Part shown: piece after piece, positions 25,139-38,078 of the stretch | How positions within the stretch are numbered: position 1 is the first letter of the stretch | Layout of the letters: every line of letters begins with the position of its first letter | DNA from: Crambe crambe | Taxonomy: Eukaryota; Porifera; Demospongiae; Poecilosclerida; Crambeidae | Assembly (NCBI GenBank): GCA_963924555.1 | Contig: OZ004592.1 | Coordinates: 1,984,001-2,048,000, forward strand | Length of the DNA: 64,000 nt | Direction: 5' to 3' | Translations under genes and position numbers: made by a program | Notes under the pieces: model-generated | What the model was told of the DNA's origin: nothing | Seen by the model: only the letters and a program-made list of their open reading frames with translations | The model's database searches: none

Positions 25139-27225
25139 GTGAGTTTGGTTAATACAGTGCGGTTAGGTGTGTGTCGACAGGATAGCAGTCTTTAAAAGTA
25201 GCTAAATGTATGACTGCCTTGACTGGGTGGTGAAGTACACAAGGTGTAGAAAACTGCTGTGAATTTTATAATGTGGTTTATGAATTTTTGTTGTGGTCAG
25301 TTCAGCTGATGAGGTGAGTAGCTGTGTGTTGTAAATAAGTAGTGTCAAGAATAGAGTGCAAAATCACATGCCATTATCATAGTTGGCTTCTCTTTATTAT
25401 AAAGTCTGAATCAATCATCTTTTGTATCCCACAAGATCATCCTTGGCCTACTGATTTTTTTCTTGCTCAGTAACATGATTATCTTGTCCTGCATAATGAC
25501 ATTTGCATCCACAAAGGGTAAAAGGTGGGCACTGGTAATAAATAGAATAAGCATTAAAAATAATAAGTTTGAGGCACTCATGCCTCCCTGACATGACGTG
25601 GAGTATTACAAAGTACTGTTGATATTATGGACAAATGTGCATGAAAAATAACAATGGAGGCAGAAAAATGTTTTCCGTCAAACTTGCCGACTTTCACTTT
25701 GCTCACAAAGTTGGCATGTTCTTTACTTGAGTACGTTGTTCTTATCTCTTAGTCACCATGTGAACAGCCTTTTCCGTGAGTCGTAGCTAGCGTCACACAA
25801 GAGATGGAACCGTAAAGCTTGCTGATTTTTTAAAATAGTGATAATTATGCCAAGAATGTAGAATAGAGTTAAAGTATTGCTTAGGAGTGTGAGGGACACA
25901 GACAGACATAGTGGTAGACAAAAGGGACGATCAATGCTAACTTCAATGCCAGGATATGTAAGAATGCAAGTTTTACTACTGGAGCTATAGGAACTAACAG
26001 AAAAAAAAAAATTAACTGTAGGCCACAAGCCAAAGGAGTTACTAAACAAGAATTATTATTAACCCCAAGGGGGTAGGAAGACCTTAAAAGTAGATTCTCA
26101 AGGGGGAGAAAAAGAAGAGTTGGCTGATTATGCGGGCTGGTGTCCCCACTAGAGTGCAATTAAACAGGCTGATGAGTATAATTTTATTAGCGAATGAAGC
26201 TTTTAAAGAAAAGATAACCTGATAGGTCTGTGTAATCACACCACCCCTGGTTGTCTAGCTCCATAGTAGATATTATTACACCATTAATTTTTTTAGCAGT
26301 CTAGTGAGTATTTTACACTGCCCCAAGCCATCCCGTCAGTCAGTAGAATGCTATTGTTACACACATCAAGTGATCTTATTCTGACAAATCTAGTGGGTCT
26401 CTGTAATTATCCCCCCTCCGGCCATGCCCCTGGTCGTTCAGCTACACAGTGGGATGTGTGCTGTGACATATTAACTTGTATGCGTACAAGCAAGACTCCG
26501 ACTTGTTCTGTTAATTCAGAGTATTGTGACTGCACCAACACCATCAAGTTCACTTATGAATGGTATGACACGTTCAGCAGGTCCTTCTGTAATACAGTGT
26601 GCTTTAGAATATTGTATGCTTCACTATGAATAAAATGTTAACACATTTTTTTTCTTTGTGCGAGTAGAATTCAAAGCATTATATATAGCTAATGGAAGAG
26701 TGGATGAACTGATAAGACAATAGAATAGAGAGCCAATGGACCCCTCAACTAAATGTGAAGTTCTCCCAAACTTAGTAACACATTTCTAGATAATAAAGGA
26801 TGAATTGCATCTGCTATTTCTGATTGGATGTTGGGGAAGGGTTTGGTGGTGGTGGTGGTGGGGGGAGGCATTCTGGACATAGTGGCTCTTCATAACTCCA
26901 TTCCTCATTATTTCTTAATTGGCCACCAGAATAGACGGAGTAGGCTATCATTGCAGATCAAAGCATCTTGGAGGAAACACTCGTTTATAACCCGCACCCA
27001 TCCTGACTGAAGTACACTTTATCTCTCACCCTGTACTAAGTACTTTTAGAGGCCCCCCCCCTCCTCTCCCTCCTCCACCACCCTTACGAGGGGAAATTCT
27101 ACCCATTCTTCTATTGAGGGAAACTGTACCTCTCTGAAGGATACTCTTCACCCATTTCATGCATACACATGCTAAGCAGTTCTTTGAGACAACCCTCCAC
27201 CTCATTGGGAGGGAGATTGCTCCCC

Positions 27226-27855
27226 TCCTCACCCATCCCTCATTGCTCCCCTCTTCACCCATCCCCGAGGCAACCCTCCCCTCCTCACCCATCCCTCATT
27301 GCTCCCCCTTCACTCATCCTCGAGGCAACCCTCCCCTCCTCACCCATCCCTCATTGCTCCCCTCTTCACTCATCCCCGAGGCAACCCTCCCCTCCTCACC
27401 CATCCCTCATTGCTCCCCTCTTCACCCATCCCCGAGGCAACCCTCCCCTCCTCACCCATCCCTCATTGCTCCCCTCTTCACCCATCCCCGAGGCAACCCT
27501 CCCCTCCTCACCCATCCCTCATTGCTCCCCTCTTCACCCATCCCCGAGGCAACCCTCCCCTCCTCACCCATCCCTCATTGCTCCCTCTTCACCCACCTGA
27601 GGCAACCCTCCCCTCCTCACCCATCCCTCATTGCTCCCCTCTTCACCCATCCCCGAGGCAACCCTCCCCTCCTCACCCATCCCTCATTGCTCCCCTCTTC
27701 ACCCACCTGAGGCAACCCTCCCCTCCTCACCCATCCCTCATTGCTCCCCTCTTCACCCATCCCTGAGGCAACCCTCCCCTCCTCACCCATCCCTCATTGC
27801 TCCCCTCTTCACCCATCCCTGAGGCAACCCTCCCCTCCTCACCCATCCCTCATTG
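27226..27855. repeat. Minisatellite, about 56-base unit, 11-12 copies
   Basis: The unit contains GAGGCAACCCTCCCCTCCTC then CCCATCCCTCATTGCTCCCC. Spacing between GAGGC anchors is 53-56 bases. All three plus frames stay open because the array is pyrimidine-rich with few stop codons. The Pro/Ser/His frames are unlikely to be protein, since copy lengths vary out of frame. Confidence 0.93.
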
Positions 27856-28115
27856 GTTGTAAATGACTGACCATACAGAGACTATCCCTCCATCTCACCA
27901 TCTCTTATAAATGGACTGACCATACAGAACATCCTCACCATCTCTTGTAATGACATAGACTATCCCTTCATTCTCACCATCTCTTGTAAATGACCGATCA
28001 TACATCCTCACCTTGTAAATGATATAGGCTATCCTTTCATCTCTTGTAAATGACCGACCATACAGAGACTATCCCCATCACATCATCTCTTGTAAATGAC
28101 TGTCTCTATTCAGGT
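27856..28115. repeat. Second degenerate minisatellite
   Basis: Imperfect copies of a block containing ATCTCTTGTAAATGACCGAC and CATACAGAGACTATCCC directly follow the 56-base array. About five copies of roughly 45-60 bases. Confidence 0.75.
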
Positions 28116-29726
28116 ATACATGGCTCATTGAGATCATTCCTAATCACATAATATAGTCTGTCTCTTATTGGAGTGTTTTCAAAACCATTGACCTTTGAAG
28201 CCGAGTCAAATTTGACCTCACTTGTGTGTTAGTGTGTAGGTTGTATAGGTAGTGAACACATGATATGCTGCTACTGTCAACCCCATTACCCTTATATATT
28301 TATGGAAGCATAGTGATCACAATAGTGCCAAATATTTGCAAAAAGATACTCATTAATACAATCCAGTATGTGCAGAAGGAGGTGCTTTTGCTTCTTACTT
28401 TGTTATGACTTCAATGACAAGTTGTGGACCTGGAGCCCTCCAATGATGTGGAACCCCTAAATGATATTGACCTGGGCTCCCTAAAATGCAAAAATTAGGA
28501 ACACTTTTTCTGTGACCCTTTGTAACAATCATTTGATGTGTAATGCGTATTAAATCATCCCCGAAATGAAACATACCTCTAATCAGGGAGGTCCCAAAGT
28601 CTTTGAATCACTCTTTGATGTGTGGCTGATTCAATAATGTCCCTACAACCATTATACAGTGAAGAATTGCTTTCCAATGTAGAGTAATTATAGTGATATT
28701 GCATTATGGCTTAATTGGTTTTGGCTGGTACCTGTGTGATGATGAAGTTAGTGAGCTTATGCAATACAACATGGTGACACCCACTGAGCTTTTAGTCAGT
28801 ATGACAACGTGATTAAGCAGGGACACCCACTGAAAGCATGGAGGTTGCCCACAGGCTTTTAGTCAGTGTTATGACAATGATTGTTTAGCTGATCAAGGTC
28901 AGGCCTTGAATTGCCCACGTGAATCCTGCTGGCATTATTTGGGAAGGGAAGTGCAGCACGCATTCATTGCTAGTACTTCATGGCTAATATTTCTGATCTA
29001 GTTATGGGCTCTTCAAGCACATAGTTACTATATTACAGTGAGAAATTTTTGTGGGGTAAAATTTCGTCAATGTATAGTGTTTAGACACAAAACCAAAACC
29101 ACAAAAATTAATATCCCATAATAATTTTTACCCCATAAAGTTGCATGATACTTGGTGCCTGTGCAAGCCTATTATAGTCACCAAAGAGTACCAATAAAAG
29201 CCTTCATTGTTACAAAAGCTCCATAAGTTGGTGTGGCCGTCGTCGTATTTACTCAAGTTACTTTTCCTTTTGTGTTTCTTCTCTATTTGTTGTTATTCTT
29301 TTGAAATTGGTAGCAGCTGCATTGTCATTCAGTAGTAATAGGGAGCTGTGGGAGTCTAGGTAGCGTATCATAGCTTGGAAGACTTCTGTAGTGGTGGTGG
29401 ATAATTTCTTTGTAAGTGTGACATAATGATCAGGTAACTGCTTGATTTAGTCATGATGGTTGACATGGATAATTATTTCTCTGACTCTTAAAATGTAAAC
29501 AGTGCAGATCCATTGCTCAGTTAAATGTAGCACATCCTTGATTTGTGGGGGCTTGGCAAAGAACATATCCAAGCTTTTAAGTGCCTTGATTGAGTGTATT
29601 ATCTTCACCTGGCATAAAGTAATGAAGCGTGATTCTTCCAACTCAAGGAAGCAACCCTTATTTTTATCATCACCTGGCACAAAGTAATAAAGGATGATTC
29701 TTCTGCTCAAGGAAACAACCCTTATC

Positions 29727-29893
29727 AGGGTTTAATTCAGAATTTTGCTCGAGGGGGGTCAAATGCCTAGTGAAAAAATTTGAGGAGGGGCAACTACAAA
29801 CCAGTACATGTATATGGAATTCTATGATAATCTCATTGGGGGGCAAGCCATCATTCAGATGGCCCCCCCCTTGCCCCCCTTGAAATAAACCCT
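29727..29893. mobile_element. Short inverted-repeat element
   Basis: Ends CAGGGTTTAATT and AAATAAACCCTG are inverted repeats about 165 bases apart. The interior is G-rich with matching C-rich runs (GAGGGGGGTC and GGCCCCCCCC). Non-coding MITE-like element. Confidence 0.55.
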
Positions 29894-31751
29894 GCTTATT
29901 TTTTATCTAGAGTACATTGAGTGACTCTCGTGTTGTATTAACCTTTGCACTAAGTACTGTTTCATGTGTGCCAAGTTGTGTTCTTCACCTGCACAAAGTG
30001 TTGAACCGATCCTGCTGACCATTGCTTTTAACCTTTGACTTTCTCATGTCGCCAGCCAGAGCTGGAGTCTTTGAACCATATTAACACATTGAAATAGAAC
30101 CTCACTTTTTATTTGGTCTCATGTGCTTGAAAGGACAAAGTTTATTGATAGCACCTATCAAACTCAATTATTCTGAAGGAAGCCTCTGAAACCAACTCTC
30201 TCACTGCACCTCACATAAGAGTGGTACGAAAGGAGGCTAACCAATATATATGTAGTGAGACTAGTCTAGCTGGAGGCTATGTACATTCAACGGAACCCTC
30301 CCCCCACCAAAAAAAAAAAAAAAAAAAAAAGAAAGAAAGAAAGAAAGAAAGAAATACCCAAAGTTTGAGGTTGGTAACTTGGTTTGGAACTGTGAATTTG
30401 TACCACATAATATAATCTTTGTATACTTATTCCTTGAGGTGGCTGTATAAAATTGCAGGGCTAGGAATGATCTAAGGATTTACCTCTTTTTTTTTTATAC
30501 AATTAGTGCCTTAAAGATGTAAACCCTTCACTTTTAGCAGACCTTGTTGGGTCATACCTGTGAAAAAATAAATAAAGAAATAGATAAATCAGTGCCCCTT
30601 AGAATCTCTCACTTATTAACAGCTCTCATTTGCACTTATTAATAAATGGAGGAGATTGGTGAAAAATAAGTCTTCCCCCTGATCTAAGGAGTGAGAAAGA
30701 AGCCATTGAAATCTGAACCAGTTGTCTCAGTACCATGCCTATGATAATGGTAATGATGCCATGGTAATGATGTTGTGGTGGGAGTCAGGCTATTATGTAT
30801 TTAGCAGCGGTACCACGCTAATTGTGTCGTATTTGGGTACTAGCGACCAGGAATTTCACGCTCTAATCGGTACCTGTGTTATGATACTGTTATTGATATG
30901 TCGCCACTTTTTGAAGCAGCTGCTCTGTTTGCTCATTCGTAGTGCCCTGTGCTCATCCTCTTGCAATAACAGAAAGCAACTGATATAGTTCTTGCATGTG
31001 CACCGTCTCTATAGCTCTAGTGTTACCAGCTTCCTATTATTACTGCATAGAATTACAATCTCACAGTACACACTCCCTAAAACGGAGAGGGAGAACATAC
31101 TCTTTGGCCCTGATACTTCTAGTTTGAACGCCCCAAAAGTGTCTGGATTGAGAGAGTTATTTCCTCCATAATTGAAGCACTGTGAACACTCATTTTGCTT
31201 CTGCTACATACTTGCATACGTGCATACACACATAACACATGTAATCAATAATTGTTAGCTGGAATGATGGAGCAAAAATATATCAATTTCCACCATTATT
31301 ACATTATCGAAATCAAGGCTTCATTCACTCAGTTACAAATTAGCTTCGTATAGTCTCTAATAATGATGTATCTTAACTAGGCCGAAATCTAATATATGCT
31401 TCCCACGATCATAAACTTCCTATTGTAATATAATAGCTATTTATTAGTTTCTTTTACATATTCTAGGAAAGATATACTTTGTGAGATTTAATTGATGATG
31501 CTGTAACTTGATACACTGTCAGTGTTGGCTTCCCTTTTGGAGTGTCCTCTCTTATTTATACACACAAGTTTTCTTAGCCTGTCCTTGATCTGTCTCTGTA
31601 TCCTCAGTGGGGCTAATTATGTGGGAGTACCAATAAACCAACTCACGCAATCATCTGTTGCATGCAATTGGAGTAGTAGGAGGGAGACACACATGGAAGT
31701 TAGTGATTTGTTTGTTCAAGTAATGAGTTAAGGTCATTAGGCAACAGAGAG

Positions 31752-32093
<342 letters not shown>

Positions 32094-32641
32094 GGGCTAG
32101 CTGCAGCTGGTTCTATAGATGCAATTAAATGTGTCGTGCCAACATTGCCATGCTAGCATGTTGCTATTGAAGCAAAACCTGTAGTGTACTCAATAGATAG
32201 AATCCAATTATATTTCCAGTTCATAGGACATGGTATGGTGGAAAGTGCAATAGGAAGGAACCACTTAGTGTAGAGGAGAGTGACTCAGAGTGTGCATGGG
32301 CATATGTACTTGCACAGCTGGATAGGCCTGAGTGGTGAACTACTGTTAATGAAGTTCTCACTCAAGGAGTCATACATATTTATGGACAATATAACGACTT
32401 CCAGTGCTGAGGGAGTATTTAATATTACCTCCCTGCTAATTATATTCTGGGCTGCTGTAGAAACTTCCGGTGCTGAGGGAGTGTTTAGTTATAATGATAT
32501 CAGGTGACTTACCTAGCTCTCTTCAAGTGCCTACTAATAGTATTCCTTGGGGATTCATTCACAAAGAGAGATCCTGGGAAATCACATCTCCCCACCTTAA
32601 ACCCTAAATATTATGTGAAAGAGGGGTCCTCATGAGGTATG

Positions 32642-32872
32642 TCATGTGATCATATTTCTGAGGTAGTATGCACTCCCCCGGCCCTCACGCATCCACACAC
32701 ATAATTGAACATATTTCTCTTGAAAGTCTTTATTCTTATACAATATTAGTGGGTCACTTAGCATGCTTGGTCTTTCTTTTGAAGCCCACTCTACAACTGA
32801 TTTGAGCCAGCTGGCTTCAGTCCCGTCGTTATTTACACTCCAACCCTCCATAATCACTCTTTGATTTTCCAT
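32642..32872 (-). CDS. Possible small ORF, unknown
   Basis: An ATG at 32872 opens a frame of 76 codons with balanced composition (WLKSVVEWASKERPSM, YVQLCVWMREGRG). I recognise no family and see no linked exons. It could be a gene fragment or chance. Confidence 0.2.
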   Translation of the reverse strand: MENQRVIMEGWSVNNDGTEASWLKSVVEWASKERPSMLSDPLILYKNKDFQEKYVQLCVWMREGRGSAYYLRNMIT

Positions 32873-33536
32873 GAAGGACAAGGACGTAGCTATGGTTGCG
32901 TGACCAATTAGTTATTAGTCCCCAGGTTAATGGGTTGTTAAATTCCTGCAGTCATGTGACCTGGCTTAAGCCCAGCCAATTGAGGAAAGCTGATAATTAA
33001 GTTACAAATTGAGGAGTAGTACAATGGGGAGGTTTGGCAAAGAATTTGTGCTTTAATTTCATGTCTGTCACATCATCTTGTGGTACATTCCACCCACTCC
33101 CCCTCCCCTGACCCCTCTATAATTACTTTTCATGACCTCTGAACCTATGTGATAGGGTCAAACAATTAGCTAAAGCTCTGATCAATATGGCCTTATGGTT
33201 AATAATGGCCTTAGCAGATACTTTTGGTCACTGCATACTTAGTTAAACAGCATGATGGTGTAAACTCATCATTCCCTCCAGATAAATGGGTCCAATTCCA
33301 ATTATGCCACACACAACACCACACTTAAATGAAGTGTTGAAAATTATATTGCTAGGGTCATCTCTGGATAGTTAATGGTTAATGTGAGGACCTTAATACA
33401 TTAATGCTCTGTCTATATGACCTTTGTACTTGGTAAGGATCATCATTTATGGTACTATGCAAACACAATAACTATAATCTGTAAAAGAGTAAATATAGCA
33501 AAGGGTAGCACTATAATAATAATCATAGATAGTCGG

Positions 33537-34937
33537 TCAAAGTGTTTCTGAAGTTTTGTGAGAAATAATACTTGTGGTAACAGGACGTTTAAGCCGTAAT
33601 CTCTGCTGTGCTTTGTCAAGTGTTTCCTTGACACGCTCTTCATCAGGCAGGAGGGCGATCATAGTCTGAAGGTAAGACTCTGTTTTTTCCATTTTGTCCA
33701 GCTGGGTTGGCTCAGTGCTGGTGGGTACCAGTTCACTCATCTTCTTGTTTTTTGCAGCCATATTGCTCCTCAGCACTCCGAGTTCCTCATCAGCCTGGTC
33801 CAACCTCTTTTTAAGATCAGCAACTTCAGCTTTCTTATCTTCAAACCGCTTACGCATGTTTTGTAGTCCTTCCACCTCTGATTTTAACTCTTCCATTTTA
33901 GCTCCCATTGATATCTGTGTGTCTTTACCTTCTCTGACCCTTATTTTTTCCTGATGAATTTGCTCCACTAAATATCGTTTTTCTGCCTCATGTTCTTTCC
34001 TCATTTCTATGCACTGATCTCGATATCTTCGAAGAACTTTTTTGTATGTCCTTTCTATCCTTTCCATGTTTTCCTGAACAAGAAAAGCTGTTGTATTCTT
34101 CACAATATTTGAGAAGCATTCCAGTTCTTTATCTTCAGCTTCTTCTTTGATGTAGCTAGTCCCGAATGTGGGCAGTGGTTTGATCTTTTTGGGGTCGTAC
34201 ATTTCTGCTCCTGTTTCCTGTGTCGGGTCGATCATTTGGTAAGGTGTTACGTCTTCCTCAACAGTAGCAGAAACTGGAGTGTTGAATAACTCAGATGAAG
34301 TTAACTGTCGATCGTTTACGAGTGAAGAACTACTGGTGTGCAGAGAATTACAAGCTACTGGAAAATCAATGCTGTTTGTACTACCTTCAAAAAACTCATC
34401 TGGATGCTCTGAAGTGCTTTGAAGATTGTCAGTTTCTTGAATGGAAGGATTGTGTGTGATCTTTGGTTTTGGGAGTAGTGAAGAGGTCTCTGGTCCTTCT
34501 GGCACTGTTTGCAGCAACCTGGCTGGCACTGGTGCTTCAGTTAGATGATGATCTGTGGCCTGAAACACTTCTGGAGCATCATTGGAAGATGCATCACCAT
34601 CATACTCTGAGGAAGTAGATGTTATGCTACTGGTGCTGCTCTGTCGAGAATGGTTACTGCTCTTGCTACTTCTGCGAGTATCAGATCCTCCTTCTGCACT
34701 TAACTTCTTTGATCCAGATTTGGAGCTGCTGGTTTTCTTTCTTCTTGGTTTGAGAGATGGATCATCAGCTGTTTTTTGTGTTATGATGGGTGGGAGTTTG
34801 ATCTGCCCATCACTGTGGCGCCTTTGGTCAACTAAGCTCATAGAATGTGTGGAGTATACTATGGAATCTGATGACTCACTGTTTGATAAACGCTGCCTCT
34901 TTTTCTTTTTCCCACTTTTCTGTCCTTCTAAATCCAT
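33537..34937 (-). CDS. Intronless coiled-coil protein, unknown
   Basis: Single open frame of 466 residues. Residues about 1-130 are basic and Ser-rich (KSGKKKKRQRLSNSES, SSSKSGSKK), suggesting disorder and possibly nuclear localisation. The middle is acidic, and residues about 280-440 form a strong coiled coil (RIERTYKKVLRRYRDQCIEM, EVADLKKRLDQADEELGVL). The tail has MIALLPDEERVKETL. The single exon contrasts with the exon-rich housekeeping genes around it. The other minus-strand intronless gene at 44176-45198 has a similar arrangement and a comparable LP-x-RKE tail. An element shared with the tandem genes lies at 35330-35396 upstream. No function is assigned. Confidence 0.7.
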   Translation of the reverse strand: MDLEGQKSGKKKKRQRLSNSESSDSIVYSTHSMSLVDQRRHSDGQIKLPPIITQKTADDPSLKPRRKKTSSSKSGSKKLSAEGGSDTRRSSKSSNHSRQSSTSSITSTSSEYDGDASSNDAPEVFQATDHHLTEAPVPARLLQTVPEGPETSSLLPKPKITHNPSIQETDNLQSTSEHPDEFFEGSTNSIDFPVACNSLHTSSSSLVNDRQLTSSELFNTPVSATVEEDVTPYQMIDPTQETGAEMYDPKKIKPLPTFGTSYIKEEAEDKELECFSNIVKNTTAFLVQENMERIERTYKKVLRRYRDQCIEMRKEHEAEKRYLVEQIHQEKIRVREGKDTQISMGAKMEELKSEVEGLQNMRKRFEDKKAEVADLKKRLDQADEELGVLRSNMAAKNKKMSELVPTSTEPTQLDKMEKTESYLQTMIALLPDEERVKETLDKAQQRLRLKRPVTTSIISHKTSETL

Positions 34938-35990
34938 AGTTTGAGACTTCTATAAATTGAACAGCTAGTAGGGAAAGTAGCAAGAATATAAGCTATTTGA
35001 TCACTATACTTGCAACTGGCAAGCAACTGGTCTTTAATCAAGTGTGGTTAACATCCTGGTATGTACGTGTATACTCCCACATACATTATGAATGTGAGTG
35101 CCTTAATTCATATACACACATGTATAGCACATGTGCAGATTTATTAGCAAGTTTTTCTGCTGGGCAAATCTAGTGTTAATTTGCTTTCTAAATCATTATT
35201 TGGACTGTCAGTGATTCAACTTGTGCTAAAATTTTTTTTAAATCGCTAAATTTATCCCACGCAAATTTCCCACAATTATGGTATTTCTATAATGTTATGA
35301 AGCAAGTGATCATGATCTAAAAAGGTGCTATGATTAAAATTATGGGATTCATGATTAATTTTAGTATACTCACCTCTTTTTTGGACAATGTACTATGATA
35401 AGAACTCATGGAACGGGATTGGAAATGACAGTTTCATTTATTCTAAGGCACACATGTTGATTTGCACTAATTCTAATTATTAGCATAGTAACTATTAAAA
35501 CAGCTAAGCTTGAATGGCCATGTTTCAAGGTAAGATAATAATTATGTTACCTATATTTTTATTACATTGAGGAGGAGATTAGGCATCAATTTAACATTAT
35601 CATCTGCGAGATATGATGGAGTGAAGAAAGATAATTATTATTAAGAGTTTAAAGATAAACAAAATCTTGGTTTGTCCTTTCATCTGAATTAGATGGCTTC
35701 TTGACATGATTATTGAACTATTTGTGGCTTTGCATTTGCCAACTCATGCATGGAGCTTTATAGGCAGTCAAAGAAACAAACAGAAAACTAAGGCTACAAG
35801 AAGAAGTGAAAATAAACACATGCAATGCTCATGTGTTCTTAACAAATCGTTGAACTGAGGGGTTCTCATTCACTCTTCCCCTCTGTCTTTGCTGTCCAAA
35901 GAAACCCTTGTGGCATAATCGGTTGCTCAAAAGTAACTTTAACACCTGGGAGTTCACAGAAATACCACAACAAAAGTGGGGGTGGGGGAG
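34938..35990. other. Noncoding stretch upstream of the intronless gene
   Basis: AT-rich. Apart from the shared element at 35330-35396 I see no gene. Confidence 0.4.
35330..35396 (+). promoter_or_regulatory. Copy 1 of a shared upstream element
   Basis: Contains ATGGGATTCATGATT and CACCTCTTTTTTGGACAATG. The same block appears at 40796-40902 and 42622-42748, ahead of two tandem coiled-coil genes. It could be a promoter module or a dispersed repeat carried along by duplication. Confidence 0.5.
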
Positions 35991-36010
35991 GGGGGGGGGG
36001 GGGGGGGGGG
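35991..36010. repeat. G20 homopolymer
   Basis: Run of about 20 G following GGGGTGGGGGAG. Confidence 0.9.
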
Positions 36011-36365
36011 CTGGTGGCACATACCACAATGTACTAATAATATTATCAACTGTCAAAAAGTGGCCCTCCTCCAGGACTTGTACATGTCAGAGATACTCCT
36101 CAAACTAGTCTTGGGTGACGAAAAGGATATATACCACCATCCCACTTCTCTGAATAGTTCCTTTTTGAAATTACTGTATCCGCTGTAATTCAAGTGCCAC
36201 AAATAATTAATTAGGACCAAACTTGGTGCTTTCTTTCCAACTAATTCCTGTGGGTGTGGTGGCGGCACTTAATAACAGTAACCACTGGAGTGTGTTCTTG
36301 TTAGGATGATGGCTACTGGAAGAATCGACTAGTAAAAAACAGCAACAATAATATAGGTATCAATA

Positions 36366-36608
36366 GCCCCATTTACAAGGCCCGGATTCAACCCGGATTC
36401 ACTTCATGTGTGAACAGTGCCAACCCGGATTCCAATCCAGGTAGCCCAACCCACATCGGCTGTGTTTACATGCGTGCCCAACCTGGGTTAAGATTTAATC
36501 CGGATTCCAATCCACCTAATTGATGTGGGTTGGGCTACCCAGATTGGAATCTGGGTTGGCACTGTTCACATGCGAAGCGAATCCGGGTTAGAACCCCTGT
36601 GTAAACGG
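36366..36608. mobile_element. MITE copy B with an inverted partial copy
   Basis: 36462-36608 matches the TFIIS intron element (TGTTTACATGCG start, GTGTAAACGGG end, shared CCACCTAATTGATGTGGG core). 36366-36460 is a partial copy in the opposite orientation (CATTTACAAGG, AACCCGGATTCCAATCC). The result is a nested or head-to-head arrangement. Confidence 0.75.
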
Positions 36609-36713
36609 GCCGGGCTCTTAGCCATAGCTAGTTGAATTTAGCAAGTGTACTCGTGTATCACACATTCATTTGGCGAGCAAAGCAGTTGGTGAAAGCCATT
36701 TATACTTCAAGTT

Positions 36714-36838
36714 CTTAGGCTAAGATTAGTCTCACGAGCCAGTATATAGTATCTATGATGCGAGTTTGACCAGACCCTTATTTTTCTACCGCCCTGCGAA
36801 AAAAATAAGTAGGCTGGCTCGCGAGACTAGGCTAAGAT
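36714..36838. mobile_element. Foldback element, GCGAGCCAG family
   Basis: Terminal arms AGTCTCACGAGCCAG and CTGGCTCGCGAGACT are inverted repeats with one mismatch. Inner arms CTTATTTTT and AAAAATAAG pair as well. A partial copy in opposite orientation lies at 40452-40518 (GCAAGCCAGCCCACTTGTTT and TCTGGTCAAACTCGCAT). Confidence 0.75.
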
Positions 36839-37249
36839 ATTGCTGTCAGGATGAAGTGGTGGTGGCAGCTGCATACACAGGAGCCTGTATATAAGAAGCG
36901 CCTACATCCACTTAGATAAGCCTAGCGCCTTTATGACAAAATGCTCCAAGTTGTGGGGTCAAAGGTCAAATGAACGTATGTTCATATCATAGATACTATA
37001 TACTGTGCACCCTGGATAAGAAATTGGAATTTTTTCAGTGGTCATATCCGCTTTTCGGGGGGTGTGGACGTGCAGAGAAGTTGCAGCTGCTTATTATCTA
37101 GTAGAGTATCCTATAATGGATCCTGACGCTATCCTGCGTTTTAATAACATATTGGAGGAAGTTACAAAACAAGAAGAGTTCAGTCTTGACACTCCAGTAA
37201 ACGAAGCTTGTATGTCCTAAACCTATGAAACCTAGGAATACTTCTTTTT

Positions 37250-37540
37250 TTAATAGTTCAACTGAATGTAGACTGCCTCCTTTTCTAAGATTGTAAATAG
37301 CAAAAGGGGCTTCTCTGCCCTACTTTTAATATCCTCTATTTCTTTCAAGATACTTTCCAGAAATCTTGAGAAAGTTTCCATCCTTACCAGCAGATCCTTT
37401 CCTTTGGCAAATTGTTGCAGAAAAGATATTTTTGTCATTTTTCCAGGCTCCTGCTCAAACACAAAAATTGACATTCGATATGCATCTGGGTATATATGAG
37501 GAAGCTTAAAAAGAAATATAGCAAGGATAATTCAGCAAAG
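37250..37540 (-). CDS. Possible exon of unknown protein
   Basis: Minus-strand open frame following a good acceptor (TTTCTTTTTAAG) and reading LPHIYPDAYRMSIFVFEQEP then FLQQFAKGKDLLVRMETFSR. Composition looks protein-like, but I recognise no family and see no other exons. It lies between pieces of a transposon-derived ORF on the other strand. Confidence 0.25.
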
Positions 37541-38050
37541 ATTAAGGTCATTAATTCGTGATCCAACAGACTTAGACCATCCTGAAGATGTGGATGCAGA
37601 TGATTTTGAGGAATACACAAGGGTTTGGTTAACCAAAACTGACAGAGATGGTCTGCTACATGTGACAGATGAAGCATTTTGGCTGTTTTGGCTATTTTGT
37701 GAGATTGAAATTGTGATTTATGACAAGTTGATGGAGTGCTTTGCAGGAGAAGAGCATTCTGTGGCTAGTCTGACTGCAACAGCATGCAATTGCAGACTCT
37801 GATATACAGTTTATTTGGTCTGAAATAAACAACATAGAAGATGAGTATATCACTACCTTGCTCAGTGCCTCTTAACATCTATTGTGCAGGAATGGATTAT
37901 CTTGCGAGGGCATTCTCTCCGCAACAGATTCATGGAAAATTACAAGGTATTGAGTATGACTAAAGCCAAACAGGGGAAGAAAAGCCTACGGAAAGGAATG
38001 AGTCTTCTTCAAAAGAAGAGAAGTGATATAGAACAGGCCATGTTACTATA
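37536..38050 (+). pseudogene. Decayed transposon-associated ORF
   Basis: Reading starts after a CAG acceptor: RLRSLIRDPTDLDHPEDVDA, then GLLHVTDEAFWLFWLFCEIE. It shifts frame near 37774 to AIADSDIQFIWSEINNIEDE, stops at TAA near 37873, and resumes in another frame as SIVQEWIILRGHSLRNRFME and KGMSLLQKKRSDIEQAMLL. The W-x-x-RG-x-S segment followed by a basic tail is, from memory, typical of abundant uncharacterised mobile-element proteins in sponges and cnidarians. Two shifts not explained by introns of plausible length indicate decay. A frame at 37110-37206 (MDPDAILRFNNILEEVTKQE) may be its 5' part. Confidence 0.5.
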
Positions 38051-38078
38051 ATATTATAGCTATTATCATAATAATTAT

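Noticed and set aside
27159-27822. Long Pro/Ser/His-rich open frames in all three plus frames
   Set aside because: They arise from the 56-base minisatellite, whose unit is not a multiple of three and whose copies vary in length. No start or splice context is convincing.
30722-30988. Hydrophobic plus-strand ORF of 88 codons
   Set aside because: No family match, no splice context and surrounded by noncoding repeats; treated as chance.
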